Source of the DNA: Candidatus Methanophagales archaeon ANME-1-THS
GTDB taxonomy: Archaea; Halobacteriota; Syntropharchaeia; Alkanophagales; Methanospirareceae
Length of the DNA stretch: 37,408 bases
Assembly: GCA_004212135.1 (NCBI GenBank)
Contig: RXIE01000130.1
Location: forward strand, 1-37,408
Direction of reading: 5' to 3'
Part shown: positions 8,477 to 17,044 of the stretch, in pieces
How positions within the stretch are numbered: the first letter of the stretch is position 1
Layout: each line of letters starts with the position of its first letter
Made by a program: the position numbers and the translations under genes
The notes under the pieces: model-generated
What the model saw: the letters and a program-made list of their open reading frames with translations, nothing else
Database searches by the model: none
What the model was told of the DNA's origin: nothing

Positions 8477-9238
8477 TCAAATCTTTTCCGGCGCCTGTGC
8501 GATCTTTATCAACGCCTCTCTCTCTAAGAAATGGAGTTCGCCCGGAACAACGAGCACATGGGGAAGCGCGCCAAAATCGTAGGTCTTCAAACCCTCCATA
8601 TAATCTGCCTTCACAACGGGCTTAGCAGACCCTGCTCGTGCAATACCCACAATGAGCGATGTTCTGAGCATGGCACCTCCCTTTTGGTCTTCAACCGCTT
8701 CGAGCAGCCGTAACGCTTCGTGGATATCCATCGAGATATCGAGGTAGAGCAGCGTATGCAATCCCCGCTCCTTATTCGCCCGTATCGTCTCGTATGGTAC
8801 CTCGGATATCACCTCTTTATAAGGCGGAGAGACCGTTGCGGACTTACCAAACTTGTAATTCTGGAGCCCGCAGAGACCAGCAACTGCGGAGGAAATGGAC
8901 GGTGCGTGTATGATGCGTGTCTCTATCCCCCGCTCGATCGCTCTGAGCCGCAGATCCACGTGCGTGGTGGCGATCATTGCATCCCCGCCGCTGAGCACAA
9001 CCACGTTCTGGGTCTTTGCAGGCGTTAATATCAGCTTCTCTGGATATTCTTCGAGGTCGCTCCGTTGTACTAGAACAATCTTCCGGCCATACATCTTCTC
9101 CATCTTCTCGACCGTTTTGCCCCCCAGAGGCGAGGTATAAAATTCAGCATACACCAGATCCGCAGCTCTTATCGCCTCTAAACCTTTTACGGTAATGTCC
9201 TTCTCATCGTATAACCCGAGACCGACGAAGGTGAGCAT
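8477..9238 (-). CDS. dphB: Diphthine synthase (Dph5/DphB)
   Basis: A protein of 253 residues. It trimethylates the modified histidine of elongation factor aEF2 with SAM on the way to diphthamide. It begins MLTFVGLGLYDEKDITVKGL, and AADLVYAEFYTS and VVVLSGGDAMIATTH are the SAM-site motifs of this tetrapyrrole-methylase-fold enzyme. SSAVAGLCGLQNYKFGKSAT, LYLDI and the C-terminal PHVLVVPGELHFLEREAL are diphthine-synthase specific. Length matches the family. There is no ribosome site before the ATG at 9238, and a TTTAATAAA box is centred about 26 bases upstream, consistent with leaderless transcription. Divergent from argS across only 44 bases. Confidence 0.95.
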   Translation of the reverse strand: MLTFVGLGLYDEKDITVKGLEAIRAADLVYAEFYTSPLGGKTVEKMEKMYGRKIVLVQRSDLEEYPEKLILTPAKTQNVVVLSGGDAMIATTHVDLRLRAIERGIETRIIHAPSISSAVAGLCGLQNYKFGKSATVSPPYKEVISEVPYETIRANKERGLHTLLYLDISMDIHEALRLLEAVEDQKGGAMLRTSLIVGIARAGSAKPVVKADYMEGLKTYDFGALPHVLVVPGELHFLEREALIKIAQAPEKI

Positions 9239-9239
9239 T

Positions 9240-9277
9240 AAACTTTTCTTAAAAGAAAAGTTTATTAAAGAAAAGTT
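9240..9277. promoter_or_regulatory. Shared dphB/argS promoter with 11-bp inverted repeat
   Basis: AAACTTTTCTT (9240-9250), two bases, then AAGAAAAGTTT (9253-9263) form a perfect inverted repeat. A third copy of the right arm, AAAGAAAAGTT, follows at 9267-9277. The block fills the 44-base gap between two divergent start codons and contains the AT-rich boxes that must serve both genes, neither of which has a ribosome site. It could be an operator binding dimers, or simply the paired TATA elements of a compact bidirectional promoter. Confidence 0.45.
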
Positions 9278-9282
9278 AACCT

Positions 9283-11016
9283 ATGTTTCTCGAATTTAAG
9301 CGTGAAGTTGAGCGCGTATTGAGGGACGCATTGCAAACGGCTTCTTTGAACTGCACGGATCTGGATCTCGACTTGGAGGAGAGCGAGCATGCGGATCTCT
9401 CATCACGAGTGGCCTTCTCCTTAGCGCGTATGTGCGACAAGCCACCGGCGATCATTGCAGCGGATATCGTGAGGCATATCGCGATACCCGCCGAAGACAC
9501 GTTCATCGCAGATGCCGGTGCCGTCGGACCCTATATCAACTTCTCAGTGAACGATTCCTTTGTGCATACGACCCTGGAGTGGATAAGAGGCGGTCTCAAG
9601 CAGCCAGGGCAGAAGAAAGGGAAGATTATTATTGAGCATACCTCGGCGAATCCTGATGGTCCTCTTCACATCGGGCATCTCAGAAACGCGGTTATTGGTG
9701 ACGTCCTGGTAAGAGTGTTAAAGCGTGCGGGCTACGAGGTAGAGACACACTATTACGTGAATGACATGGGGCGGCAAATAGCACTGGTTGTTTGGGGTGC
9801 AGAACGAATGGCGTATGATGAAACCAAAAAGGCCGACCATGCGGTTGCCAAGGTTTACATCGCGGCAAACAGATTGGTAGAGCAGAATGCTGAATTTGTG
9901 ACGGAAGTCGAGGAGCTCATGCGGAAATACGAGGCTGGCGATGAAACCGTGATACAGAAATATAACGCTGCGGTGAAGAAATGCCTCTCGGGAATCCAGG
10001 CATCCCTTGAACGGTTACAGATTCAGCATGATGTGATCGTGTGGGAAAGTGAGTTTGTGCGCGGAGGGGCGGTGGAAGCGGTGATCGAAGAGTTGAAGCA
10101 GAAAGGTGATATCAAACGTGACGGTTCTGCACTTGTGCTCCAGCTCGAGGGGATAGAAAAAGCCCTGGTAATCCAGAGGACTGACGGAACATCACTGTAC
10201 ACCACCCGAGATCTTGCGTATCATCGCTGGAAGGCAGGCAAAGGTGACCGGGTGATCGATGTCTTTGGTAAAGACCACGAACTGGTCTCCCAGCAATTGG
10301 TAAAAGCACTCGAACTACTGGATGTACGCGTGCCGGAATTTGTGATCTTCGAGTTCGTCTCCCTGCCAACCGGGTCGCTCTCCACGCGGGCTGGTCGGTA
10401 TATAGCCGCGGACGAACTCATGGACAAGATCGAGGAGCGGGCATATCAAGAGGTGGCTAAGAAAAGGGACGATCTGGATGAACGCAAGAAGCGTGAGATC
10501 GCGCGAAAAGTGGGCATTGGTGCGCTGCGGTATGATATGGTGAAAGTGTCGCCGGATAAACATATCCTGTTCAATTTTGATGAAGCGCTGGATATCGAGA
10601 AGAAAGGTGCCCCCTTCATTCAATATGCACATGCACGCGCGTGTAGCATCTTACACCTTGCGGTGAAGCGTGGCTATGCGGTTAGCGCTTACAAGGCTCA
10701 CGCAGTCACCGGGCAGAGCCCTGCAGAGGATTACAATGCCACGCTGCTTGCGCAGAGGAGCGAACGAGAGTTAATAACGAAGTTATCCAAGCTCAGTGCT
10801 ATTATAGACGAGGCATCTTCCGAGCTGAAGCCGCATCTCATTGCTAAATATGCGCGAGAGCTTGCGGAAAGTTTCAATTTGTTTTATAAAGATTGCCCCG
10901 TCTTAAATGCAGATGAGGAGTTAAGAAAAGCGAGACTTGTGCTCGTTGAGTGTGCACGAATCGTCCTCAGTGCTGTTTTAGATATGCTGGGCATCGAAGC
11001 GCCGAGCGAGATGTAG
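9283..11016 (+). CDS. argS: Arginyl-tRNA synthetase
   Basis: A protein of 577 residues. It charges tRNA-Arg with arginine. An N-terminal Add-1 domain (about 1-90) precedes EHTSANPDGPLHIGHLRNA (118-136), holding the HIGH motif. YYVNDMGRQ is the next class Ia ArgRS signature and TDGTSLYTTRDLAYH a third. The usual KMSK region appears as GSLSTRAGRYI, in line with ArgRS enzymes that lack a canonical KMSK lysine. The C-terminal 120 residues form the DALR anticodon-binding domain (YAHARACSILHLA at its edge). The ATG at 9283 has no ribosome site, so the gene is probably leaderless. The AT-rich stretch after 11016 could end transcription. Confidence 0.96.
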   Translation: MFLEFKREVERVLRDALQTASLNCTDLDLDLEESEHADLSSRVAFSLARMCDKPPAIIAADIVRHIAIPAEDTFIADAGAVGPYINFSVNDSFVHTTLEWIRGGLKQPGQKKGKIIIEHTSANPDGPLHIGHLRNAVIGDVLVRVLKRAGYEVETHYYVNDMGRQIALVVWGAERMAYDETKKADHAVAKVYIAANRLVEQNAEFVTEVEELMRKYEAGDETVIQKYNAAVKKCLSGIQASLERLQIQHDVIVWESEFVRGGAVEAVIEELKQKGDIKRDGSALVLQLEGIEKALVIQRTDGTSLYTTRDLAYHRWKAGKGDRVIDVFGKDHELVSQQLVKALELLDVRVPEFVIFEFVSLPTGSLSTRAGRYIAADELMDKIEERAYQEVAKKRDDLDERKKREIARKVGIGALRYDMVKVSPDKHILFNFDEALDIEKKGAPFIQYAHARACSILHLAVKRGYAVSAYKAHAVTGQSPAEDYNATLLAQRSERELITKLSKLSAIIDEASSELKPHLIAKYARELAESFNLFYKDCPVLNADEELRKARLVLVECARIVLSAVLDMLGIEAPSEM

Positions 11017-11109
11017 ATTATCCCTAAGAGGGCGCACTCGTGGAGAAACGGGGTAAAAAAGGAGGGAAAAAGATCCCCCATTTTACGCGTTATTTACCTT
11101 TTACTTAAC

Positions 11110-13677
11110 TTATCTTCTTCTTATATCCCTTTCGATTACTCTGATTGTGTCACTGCCTTCAAACGGGGTACCATCCATAAGGTTTCCAGAGACCGTGAGT
11201 TCGACCTCAGATCCAGGTTCAATCCCACCGATGTCCTCTATCTCGAAGGTTGCGAGGTACCGATTATTGTGCGCGACCTTTCCTTTAACTGCAAATGCTC
11301 CTTCGCATACCAGCGAGCTGATGTTAACATCAGCGGCCCGGTAGCCGTACGGAAGCATGATCATCGCCGTCATTTTTCCTGAGCCTTTGAGGTTCAGCAC
11401 CGCAGGCATGATAACGACCTCCGTTGTGTCTTCTCGGCCTATCACTCTGACCGTGTCACTGCCTCCAAATGGTGTTCCGTCTTTGAGCTTTCCGGTTACC
11501 GTGAGTTTTACCTCTGATCCTGGTTGAACACCGACGAGGTCTTTTCGGGCGAAGATTGCTACTATCTGTTTATTGTTGCGAGTGATCCATCCTTTGATTG
11601 CAGGTGCTCCACCACATTCCACGGTGCTGATGTCAACATCAGCAGCTCGATAGCCGTTTGGCAGCGTGATAAACGCGAAGAACCTTCCGTTCCGGTTGAG
11701 GTTCAGCGTTTTTGGTTTGATAACGACCTGAGCAGGTATAATCGCCTTTGCAGCCGCTGCTGTGGTGAATCTGCCCTCCTCGCTCTCGACGGAGTTACCG
11801 TTCTGATCCGTGCTCGCTACGAGATAGTAATAAGTTCTCCCGGGCGATAGCCCGGTGAGGGTAACGCTGTGTGCGATCACCAGGGGTACATAGGAAGCGG
11901 TGAGCGGATAGCTTCTGGACTCAGTACCGTATCTTACCTGGCTATCTGAGGGTTTATTAGTAGTCCAGGATATCGTCGCGGAATCCGTCGTTATGCTCGT
12001 TACAGCAATATCGGTTAGGGTAAGCGGTGTGGTATCACGGACCAAGGGTAACCAATCCCCGCCACTCGGTATATTCCCCGAAGCGGTATACGGAACCAAG
12101 GTATCCCCAAGACCATCATTATCAGAATCCACTCCTTCATAATCAGCCCAGTAATTCCCACCGAGATAAGGGCCACCGAGGATGTTTGGTTCCCGGGTTT
12201 TCGAGCTATTCCAGCTATTAGTTCCAGACGACCACTGCCACGCGTTTTGTGTGTTGTCGAAGTAGTTGTTATAAATGGTGTTGCCTGAGGCCTCGAGGAA
12301 GATGCCGTAGTAGGTATTCGAGTTAGCCGTGTTGCCGGCGATCGTGTTTTCGGTCGAAGAATCCAAGTAAATACCATAGTGGTTGTTTGAGGCATTATTG
12401 CCGTAGATCACGTTGGGACTCGAATAATAGAGGTAAATCCCCTGCCCGTTACGTAAGGCGAGGTTGTCAGAGATCATATTGTTTGAGGATGCTTCCAGGT
12501 AGATGCCGGCGATTTCGTTCGCGTTAACTGAGTTGCCCGAGATGGTATTTTTGTGCGCAGCACCCAGGTAAATGCCGTAGTTGCTGTTTGAATCAACGGA
12601 GTTCTTAGAGATGATATTCTCAGATGAAGAAGAGAGGTCGATGCCGGAGTTTTTGTTTGAGCTGGCGGTGTTATCGGCGAAGGTGTTCTTATTCGAACGA
12701 GAGAGATAAATGCCTGACATGCTGTGTGCGTGAGCGGAGTTATTGGAGAAGGTGTTCTCATTAGACGAAAAGAGGGATATGCCTTGGTATTGATTCCCGG
12801 TAGCGGCGTTGCCTGAGAAGGTGTTGCTATGAGAAGAAGAGAGGTAAATGCCGTAGATCGTGTTAACATCGGCAGAGTTACCGGAGAAGGTGTTCCCATT
12901 TGAGGAATAGAGCGAGATACCAGAGAATCGGTTCGAATGAGCGGAGTTGCCCGCGACGATGTTTTCGTTTGATGCATAGAGGTGAATGCCCGGGTTATTG
13001 TTCGAGTGAGCGGTGTTGCCGAAGATCGTGTTGGAGCTTGAACGCAGGAGGTAAATGCCGTAATTCTTGTTCGAGCTCGCAACGTTGCTCGAGATAGTAT
13101 TCTCATGTGAGGAAGAGAGATAAATGCCGTAAAAGTTACTGCTGACATTGTTCTTCGAGATATCGCAGTGATTCACCTGGTCAAGGTATATACCTGCCGA
13201 ATATTCAGTATCACTCACCTCCGTTCCTGTAACCATAAATCCTGTTATCGTCGTATAATTCGCTTTCACATGGAAGACATGGTCGTACGGATTCGCTGCT
13301 TCGACCGTAATAGAAGAATCCTCCGCGCGAATCGTTAAATGAGGCACGGTGATATCGATATTCTCCTTTGTTCCCATGCTGGTATATGCAGCTCGAACGA
13401 CGATTTCATCGCCCTCCGTGGCATTATCCACCGCTTCTTGAATTGTCTGATTACCATCATCAGGTACATAAATCGTTGTTGCACCTGCGAGCGCGGTAAC
13501 CAAAACGAGCACTGAAATGACGAACGTCGCGATCACCAAACCTGAGCGTACAAACGAAGCTGTAGGAAGATGGGTTTTACGGCCAATAGTTTGACGAAGG
13601 CTTTTAAAAAACTCATGGATTCTACCATTTCGTTCTCGGCTATACCCGTTTGTGGTCTGCTGCTCAATTTGCATCAT
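11110..13677 (-). CDS. Large surface protein: NosD-type right-handed beta-helix, FN3 domain, duplicated C-terminal module
   Basis: A protein of 855 residues. A basic N-terminal tail of about 45 residues precedes one membrane segment (about 46-65), so it is anchored or secreted. Then come TIYVPDDGNQTIQEAVDNA (periplasmic copper-binding/NosD opening), about 14 helix coils of 22-23 residues with N-T-I-x-x-N and GIYL-x-S-S motifs, and the NosD closing block GGNYWADYEGVDSDNDGLGD. An FN3-like domain follows (about 551-640, ATISWTTNKPSDSQVRYG), then two copies of a module of about 95 residues (651-747, 755-849), each with GYRAADV-x-IS and GTPFxGSDTxRVI. Start: the ATG at 13677 is nine bases after GGAG; longer starts overlap that site. 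It probably binds carbohydrate or another cell. Confidence 0.85.
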   Translation of the reverse strand: MMQIEQQTTNGYSRERNGRIHEFFKSLRQTIGRKTHLPTASFVRSGLVIATFVISVLVLVTALAGATTIYVPDDGNQTIQEAVDNATEGDEIVVRAAYTSMGTKENIDITVPHLTIRAEDSSITVEAANPYDHVFHVKANYTTITGFMVTGTEVSDTEYSAGIYLDQVNHCDISKNNVSSNFYGIYLSSSHENTISSNVASSNKNYGIYLLRSSSNTIFGNTAHSNNNPGIHLYASNENIVAGNSAHSNRFSGISLYSSNGNTFSGNSADVNTIYGIYLSSSHSNTFSGNAATGNQYQGISLFSSNENTFSNNSAHAHSMSGIYLSRSNKNTFADNTASSNKNSGIDLSSSSENIISKNSVDSNSNYGIYLGAAHKNTISGNSVNANEIAGIYLEASSNNMISDNLALRNGQGIYLYYSSPNVIYGNNASNNHYGIYLDSSTENTIAGNTANSNTYYGIFLEASGNTIYNNYFDNTQNAWQWSSGTNSWNSSKTREPNILGGPYLGGNYWADYEGVDSDNDGLGDTLVPYTASGNIPSGGDWLPLVRDTTPLTLTDIAVTSITTDSATISWTTNKPSDSQVRYGTESRSYPLTASYVPLVIAHSVTLTGLSPGRTYYYLVASTDQNGNSVESEEGRFTTAAAAKAIIPAQVVIKPKTLNLNRNGRFFAFITLPNGYRAADVDISTVECGGAPAIKGWITRNNKQIVAIFARKDLVGVQPGSEVKLTVTGKLKDGTPFGGSDTVRVIGREDTTEVVIMPAVLNLKGSGKMTAMIMLPYGYRAADVNISSLVCEGAFAVKGKVAHNNRYLATFEIEDIGGIEPGSEVELTVSGNLMDGTPFEGSDTIRVIERDIRRR
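12268..13173 (-). repeat. Tandem 66-69-bp coding repeats (beta-helix coils)
   Basis: About 14 imperfect repeats of 22-23 codons within the NosD-type gene. Each codes for one turn of the beta-helix: an Asn ladder (NTISGN), then GIYL and a Ser-rich turn. The copies differ at many bases, so they are an old protein-level repeat rather than a recent expansion. Confidence 0.85.
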
Positions 13678-13945
13678 GTTGATCATCTCCTCGAATATTG
13701 CTAAAATGGGTAAACGTATGGAGCTATATATCACTTCCGAACACGGGGAAAAAAATTCGTAATCCTGTAAAAAAACCTGAAAAACTTTTAATTTTTCTTG
13801 AAGTGGTAAGCAATATTCTTATAATCAAGCAGTCTTCTTACGATTTAATCCCCTGGCTTCCTGCGGTGATTATCTGATGGAACTGCTCGGGCATGCGTTC
13901 TATTCAGGGGTGATTTGAATGGCTTTGCTGCTCAAAGGCACGTGC

Positions 13946-14758
13946 TTACTCCGGTTCTCTAAAGGTGCCTATGCGGTACTCAGCCTTATACGGGTCATAG
14001 ACCGTATTATTCCGATAATCGACTGATAAATAGATTGCCCAATAGCCATAACGTCCCTCGTCGAGAAGGATTTGGATTGTATGCGTAGTATGGAAGGCCA
14101 TTTGAATAGAACGATCCTCATACGAATAGAATTTCCAGAACGGGTCAATGATGAACCAGTTCGATAAATCCCGCCAGTTACCACCCGTGTATATAATGCC
14201 GTATGCATGGATATTTGAGGATCCCCAGGCGATCGTCTTCGGGCCCAGTTCTTTATAGGCCAATCTGCAGAGATCGCGCGCGTAATGGACACAGACTGCG
14301 CTGTCATTCTTGGGCGATTCGAGGCTTGTATACTGCGTTACCCACGTCACGGTCCGATTTGGATTGAGTGGATACATAACCTCATCGAGGATCATAGCAG
14401 GCTCTTTGCTTCGATCTATCGTGTAATTGGAGAGGTTCCAGGCAGAGATGTTTACCGCAACCCGATACTGATAATCCAGTGGGACATGATCGGCGAAATA
14501 AAAAAAGTCTTTGTAATCACAGCGAAGATCCGCATTCAAATCCCAGGGTACGAACCGGTGGTATTCCTCATTGAAGTGCGACTTCAGGATATTGAGGTCC
14601 ACCTGGTTGATAAAGCCATCATTGTTAAAATCAAGGTCAATCAGCGCGATGGCAGGTTGTTCTGGCTGCTCGCTGCACGCTCCGGGAGTGAACAGGTAGA
14701 AAAGCACAAACACCAAGACTAGAGATACGTTTCCAGCGAAAGAACTCAGCGTTTTCAT
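13946..14758 (-). CDS. Secreted dockerin-like protein with transglutaminase-like domain
   Basis: A protein of 270 residues. A hydrophobic signal (about 11-28) ends in TPGACSEQ; the Cys suggests a lipoprotein-like site, though the lipobox is imperfect. Residues 41-60 (DLDFNNDGFINQVDLNILKS) and 73-89 (DLNADLRCDYKDFFYFA) are paired calcium-loop repeats as in type I dockerins. The C-terminal half has SAVCVHYARDL (Cys156), NIHAYGIIY (His184) and WFIIDPFW (Asp205). Their order and surroundings match the Cys-His-Asp triad of transglutaminase-like proteases (GVCxxYA, HAW, VDPTW). It may act on or cross-link surface proteins. The reaction is inferred; the match is by motif only. Confidence 0.6.
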   Translation of the reverse strand: MKTLSSFAGNVSLVLVFVLFYLFTPGACSEQPEQPAIALIDLDFNNDGFINQVDLNILKSHFNEEYHRFVPWDLNADLRCDYKDFFYFADHVPLDYQYRVAVNISAWNLSNYTIDRSKEPAMILDEVMYPLNPNRTVTWVTQYTSLESPKNDSAVCVHYARDLCRLAYKELGPKTIAWGSSNIHAYGIIYTGGNWRDLSNWFIIDPFWKFYSYEDRSIQMAFHTTHTIQILLDEGRYGYWAIYLSVDYRNNTVYDPYKAEYRIGTFREPE

Positions 14759-14881
14759 CTGCGCGTCTCTACTCCCTCCTCATTTATGGTTTTACTCTTG
14801 CTCTTCTCCGTTAGGTGAGTATGAACACAGCGGTATAAAAATGAAACGCTCCGAGGCATGTATCAGCTCAGCAGAGGCTAC

Positions 14882-15760
14882 TTATGTTTCTTTGGGTTCA
14901 CACTGCGGTTCGATATGGATGGTCGGCTCGACATTCATTTCTCTTCTCATAGCCTCTTCTAGGCGTGTGGCCAGGTCATGCGCCTCCCTCACGGTCATTT
15001 CATAGGGGAGTTTTATATGGAGTGATACCTCAATGTGGTCGCCATATCGGTGTACATGTACATGGTGTAAGCACGAGACCGCGGGAGCAATACGCTTGGT
15101 CAAATTTTTTATTTTATATTCAAGGAGCGGATCGATTCGTTCTCCCAATAATGAACTCACGGGACCTTTTAAAATGTCATAGGTAGCGTATAGAATGAGT
15201 GCGGATACGCAGATCCCCATAACCCCGTCGATCCACCACAGATATGCGCCTGCTAATGCTCCAACCACGATTAAGCCTGAAGCGATTGCGTCACTTCGGT
15301 GATGCCATCCATCAGCCAGAAGCGCTTGCGAGTGTATCTGTTTACCGGCCCAGAATGAGAATTGCGCGAGTGCTTCCTTTAGAATTACGGATATAACGAA
15401 GATGATAATAGCTAAGGATGCGAACGCTGCTGCCTGATAGGTCTGTAACCGCAGAATTGATTCTTTGAGGAAATTGAAACCGACCAGGGCGAGTAATGTA
15501 CCGATAATAATAGCGCTGATCACTTCTGCCCGTCCGTGCCCAAAGGGGTGTTGTTTATCCGCAGGCCGGGCAGCGATCATGAAACTTATCACTATAATTA
15601 CTGAAGTGAATGTATCGGACATGGTATGCCATGCATCGGCGATCATTGCCACGGAATCAGATTTAAGGCCGGCCCAATACTTAAATCCAAAGAGAATTAC
15701 GTTAAGTACAATCGAAAGCCAACCTTCAAGGTATCCAAGTCGCTGGGGTTTATCAGGCAT
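14882..15760 (-). CDS. Cation diffusion facilitator (CDF) metal exporter
   Basis: A protein of 292 residues with six predicted membrane helices and a cytoplasmic C-terminal domain (about 210-290). CDFs export Zn, Mn, Fe or Co in exchange for protons. The metal site in TM2 is WHTMSD (His45, Asp49) and in TM5 WHHRSD (His153, Asp157). A HxxxD/HxxxD set is seen in zinc-selective ZnT members, whereas YiiP has DxxxD/HxxxD. HPFGHGRAEV is the conserved inter-helix signature. The C-terminal domain has HHVHVHRYGDHIEVSLHIKLP, the usual metal-sensing fold, and ends in a His/Cys-containing tail. AAGGAGA lies 15 bases before the ATG; no better in-frame start exists. It lies next to corA, so this is a metal-transport pair. 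Confidence 0.92.
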   Translation of the reverse strand: MPDKPQRLGYLEGWLSIVLNVILFGFKYWAGLKSDSVAMIADAWHTMSDTFTSVIIVISFMIAARPADKQHPFGHGRAEVISAIIIGTLLALVGFNFLKESILRLQTYQAAAFASLAIIIFVISVILKEALAQFSFWAGKQIHSQALLADGWHHRSDAIASGLIVVGALAGAYLWWIDGVMGICVSALILYATYDILKGPVSSLLGERIDPLLEYKIKNLTKRIAPAVSCLHHVHVHRYGDHIEVSLHIKLPYEMTVREAHDLATRLEEAMRREMNVEPTIHIEPQCEPKET

Positions 15761-15822
15761 ATATCCATAAGATATCTCCTTGAATTATAAAGGAGCGTAC
15801 CCATGAAATCTAAGCTACGTCT

Positions 15823-16887
15823 TCACAACCACTTTTTTCTCTTGAAGTACAGGAGCATTGAGATAACCACCGCACCGATCACCAGCCAGACGAAAGGATA
15901 CCCCCACCGCCATTCCAGTTCGGGCATGTACTCGAAATTCATGCCATAAATGCCGGCTATGAACGTAAGGGGAATAAATATGGTGGCTATAATCGTGAGT
16001 ACCTTTATCACCTCATTCATTTTATTGCTGATGCTCGAGAGATAGATATCGACCATTCCAGAGATCATCTCCCGGAACGTCTCTATGCTCTCAATGACCT
16101 GAATAGTATGGTCATGGACGTCTCTGAGATAAATGCTCGTAGTTGCTTGAATGAGCGGTGATTCAGCCCTTTGCAGTCCTCCGATCACTTCTCGCAAGGG
16201 CCACACGGACTTACTGAGCAGGATCAGCTCTCGTTTTAATCGGTGGATTCTTTGTAACGTTTCTGGTGTCGGATTGGTGACCAATTCCTCCTCTATATCC
16301 TCAATCTTCTCCTCTATATGTTCAAGGATAAGGAAATAGGTATCCACGATTGCATCGATTAACGTGTAGGCGAGATAATCCGCGCCTGCCTTTCGTATCC
16401 GCCCTTTTGCATTCCTGATTCGTTCTCGTATAGTAGTGAAGACGTCATCTTCACGTTCTTGAAACGAGATAACGAAATGAGAGCCGAGAATCAAACTGAT
16501 CTGTTCTGCGGTTACTTCATGTGCTCTCTCCCCATAATACAGCATTTTTAAGACGATGTAGATATAATGCTCGAAATCCTCCATCTTTGGTCGCTGGTTT
16601 GTATTCAGAATGTCTTCGAGGAGAAGCGGGTGGAAGCCGAACTGTTTGCCGATCTTTTCGATGATCGCCACATCATGAAGTCCGTCGATGTTTATCCAGG
16701 TTACCGTTGGTGTATCCTTAAATGGAAAACAGTCCTCAACGCGTTCGACCTCTTTCTCTTGAAATTGCGTCTCATCATAATCAATGAGTGTAATCTTTAC
16801 CTTCTCGGTCCTCCTCTCACCGATATGCATGAGTGTGCCGGGAGGAAGCCCGGCCTTCTTCGATCGTTTTCTGACGCGTTCAGGCAT
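15823..16887 (-). CDS. corA: CorA-type magnesium/cobalt channel
   Basis: A protein of 354 residues. The long cytoplasmic N-terminal funnel (about 1-290) includes TWINIDGL, HPLLLEDILNTNQRPKMEDF and a charged coiled-coil stretch (EEKIEDIEEELV). Two C-terminal membrane helices follow, the first ending in the diagnostic YGMNFEYMPEL loop (GMN selectivity motif). The tail ends in KRKKW, basic as in CorA. It carries Mg2+ (and Co2+/Ni2+) inward as a pentamer. Start: the ATG at 16887 is eight bases after GAGGTGA; an ORF start 19 codons earlier has no such site. It faces the same way as the CDF gene, 62 bases from it, and may be co-transcribed. Confidence 0.95.
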   Translation of the reverse strand: MPERVRKRSKKAGLPPGTLMHIGERRTEKVKITLIDYDETQFQEKEVERVEDCFPFKDTPTVTWINIDGLHDVAIIEKIGKQFGFHPLLLEDILNTNQRPKMEDFEHYIYIVLKMLYYGERAHEVTAEQISLILGSHFVISFQEREDDVFTTIRERIRNAKGRIRKAGADYLAYTLIDAIVDTYFLILEHIEEKIEDIEEELVTNPTPETLQRIHRLKRELILLSKSVWPLREVIGGLQRAESPLIQATTSIYLRDVHDHTIQVIESIETFREMISGMVDIYLSSISNKMNEVIKVLTIIATIFIPLTFIAGIYGMNFEYMPELEWRWGYPFVWLVIGAVVISMLLYFKRKKWL

Positions 16888-17044
16888 GCCGTTCACCTCA
16901 GTCTTAATGTTTCTACTGCTCGTGTATTCATGATTCTTTCGCAATTTCTAATAATTATATCATATCTTTGTCAGAGTTCTGAAACGAAGAGCGTCACAGA
17001 AGTGCAAGAGCCTATGAGACGTCCTTACGAATGGTATATGGGCA

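Noticed and set aside
12474..13148. Long open frame of 224 codons on the minus strand, in another frame of the beta-helix gene
   Set aside because: Thr/Ser/Arg-rich translation is an out-of-frame shadow of the coil repeats.
12268..13173. Regular 66-69-bp repeats, CRISPR-like spacing
   Set aside because: They translate as beta-helix coils in one continuous frame, and no identical short repeat with unique spacers exists.
15758..15769. ATG closer to the AAGGAGA site of the CDF gene
   Set aside because: It is out of frame with the CDF protein and yields only a short peptide.
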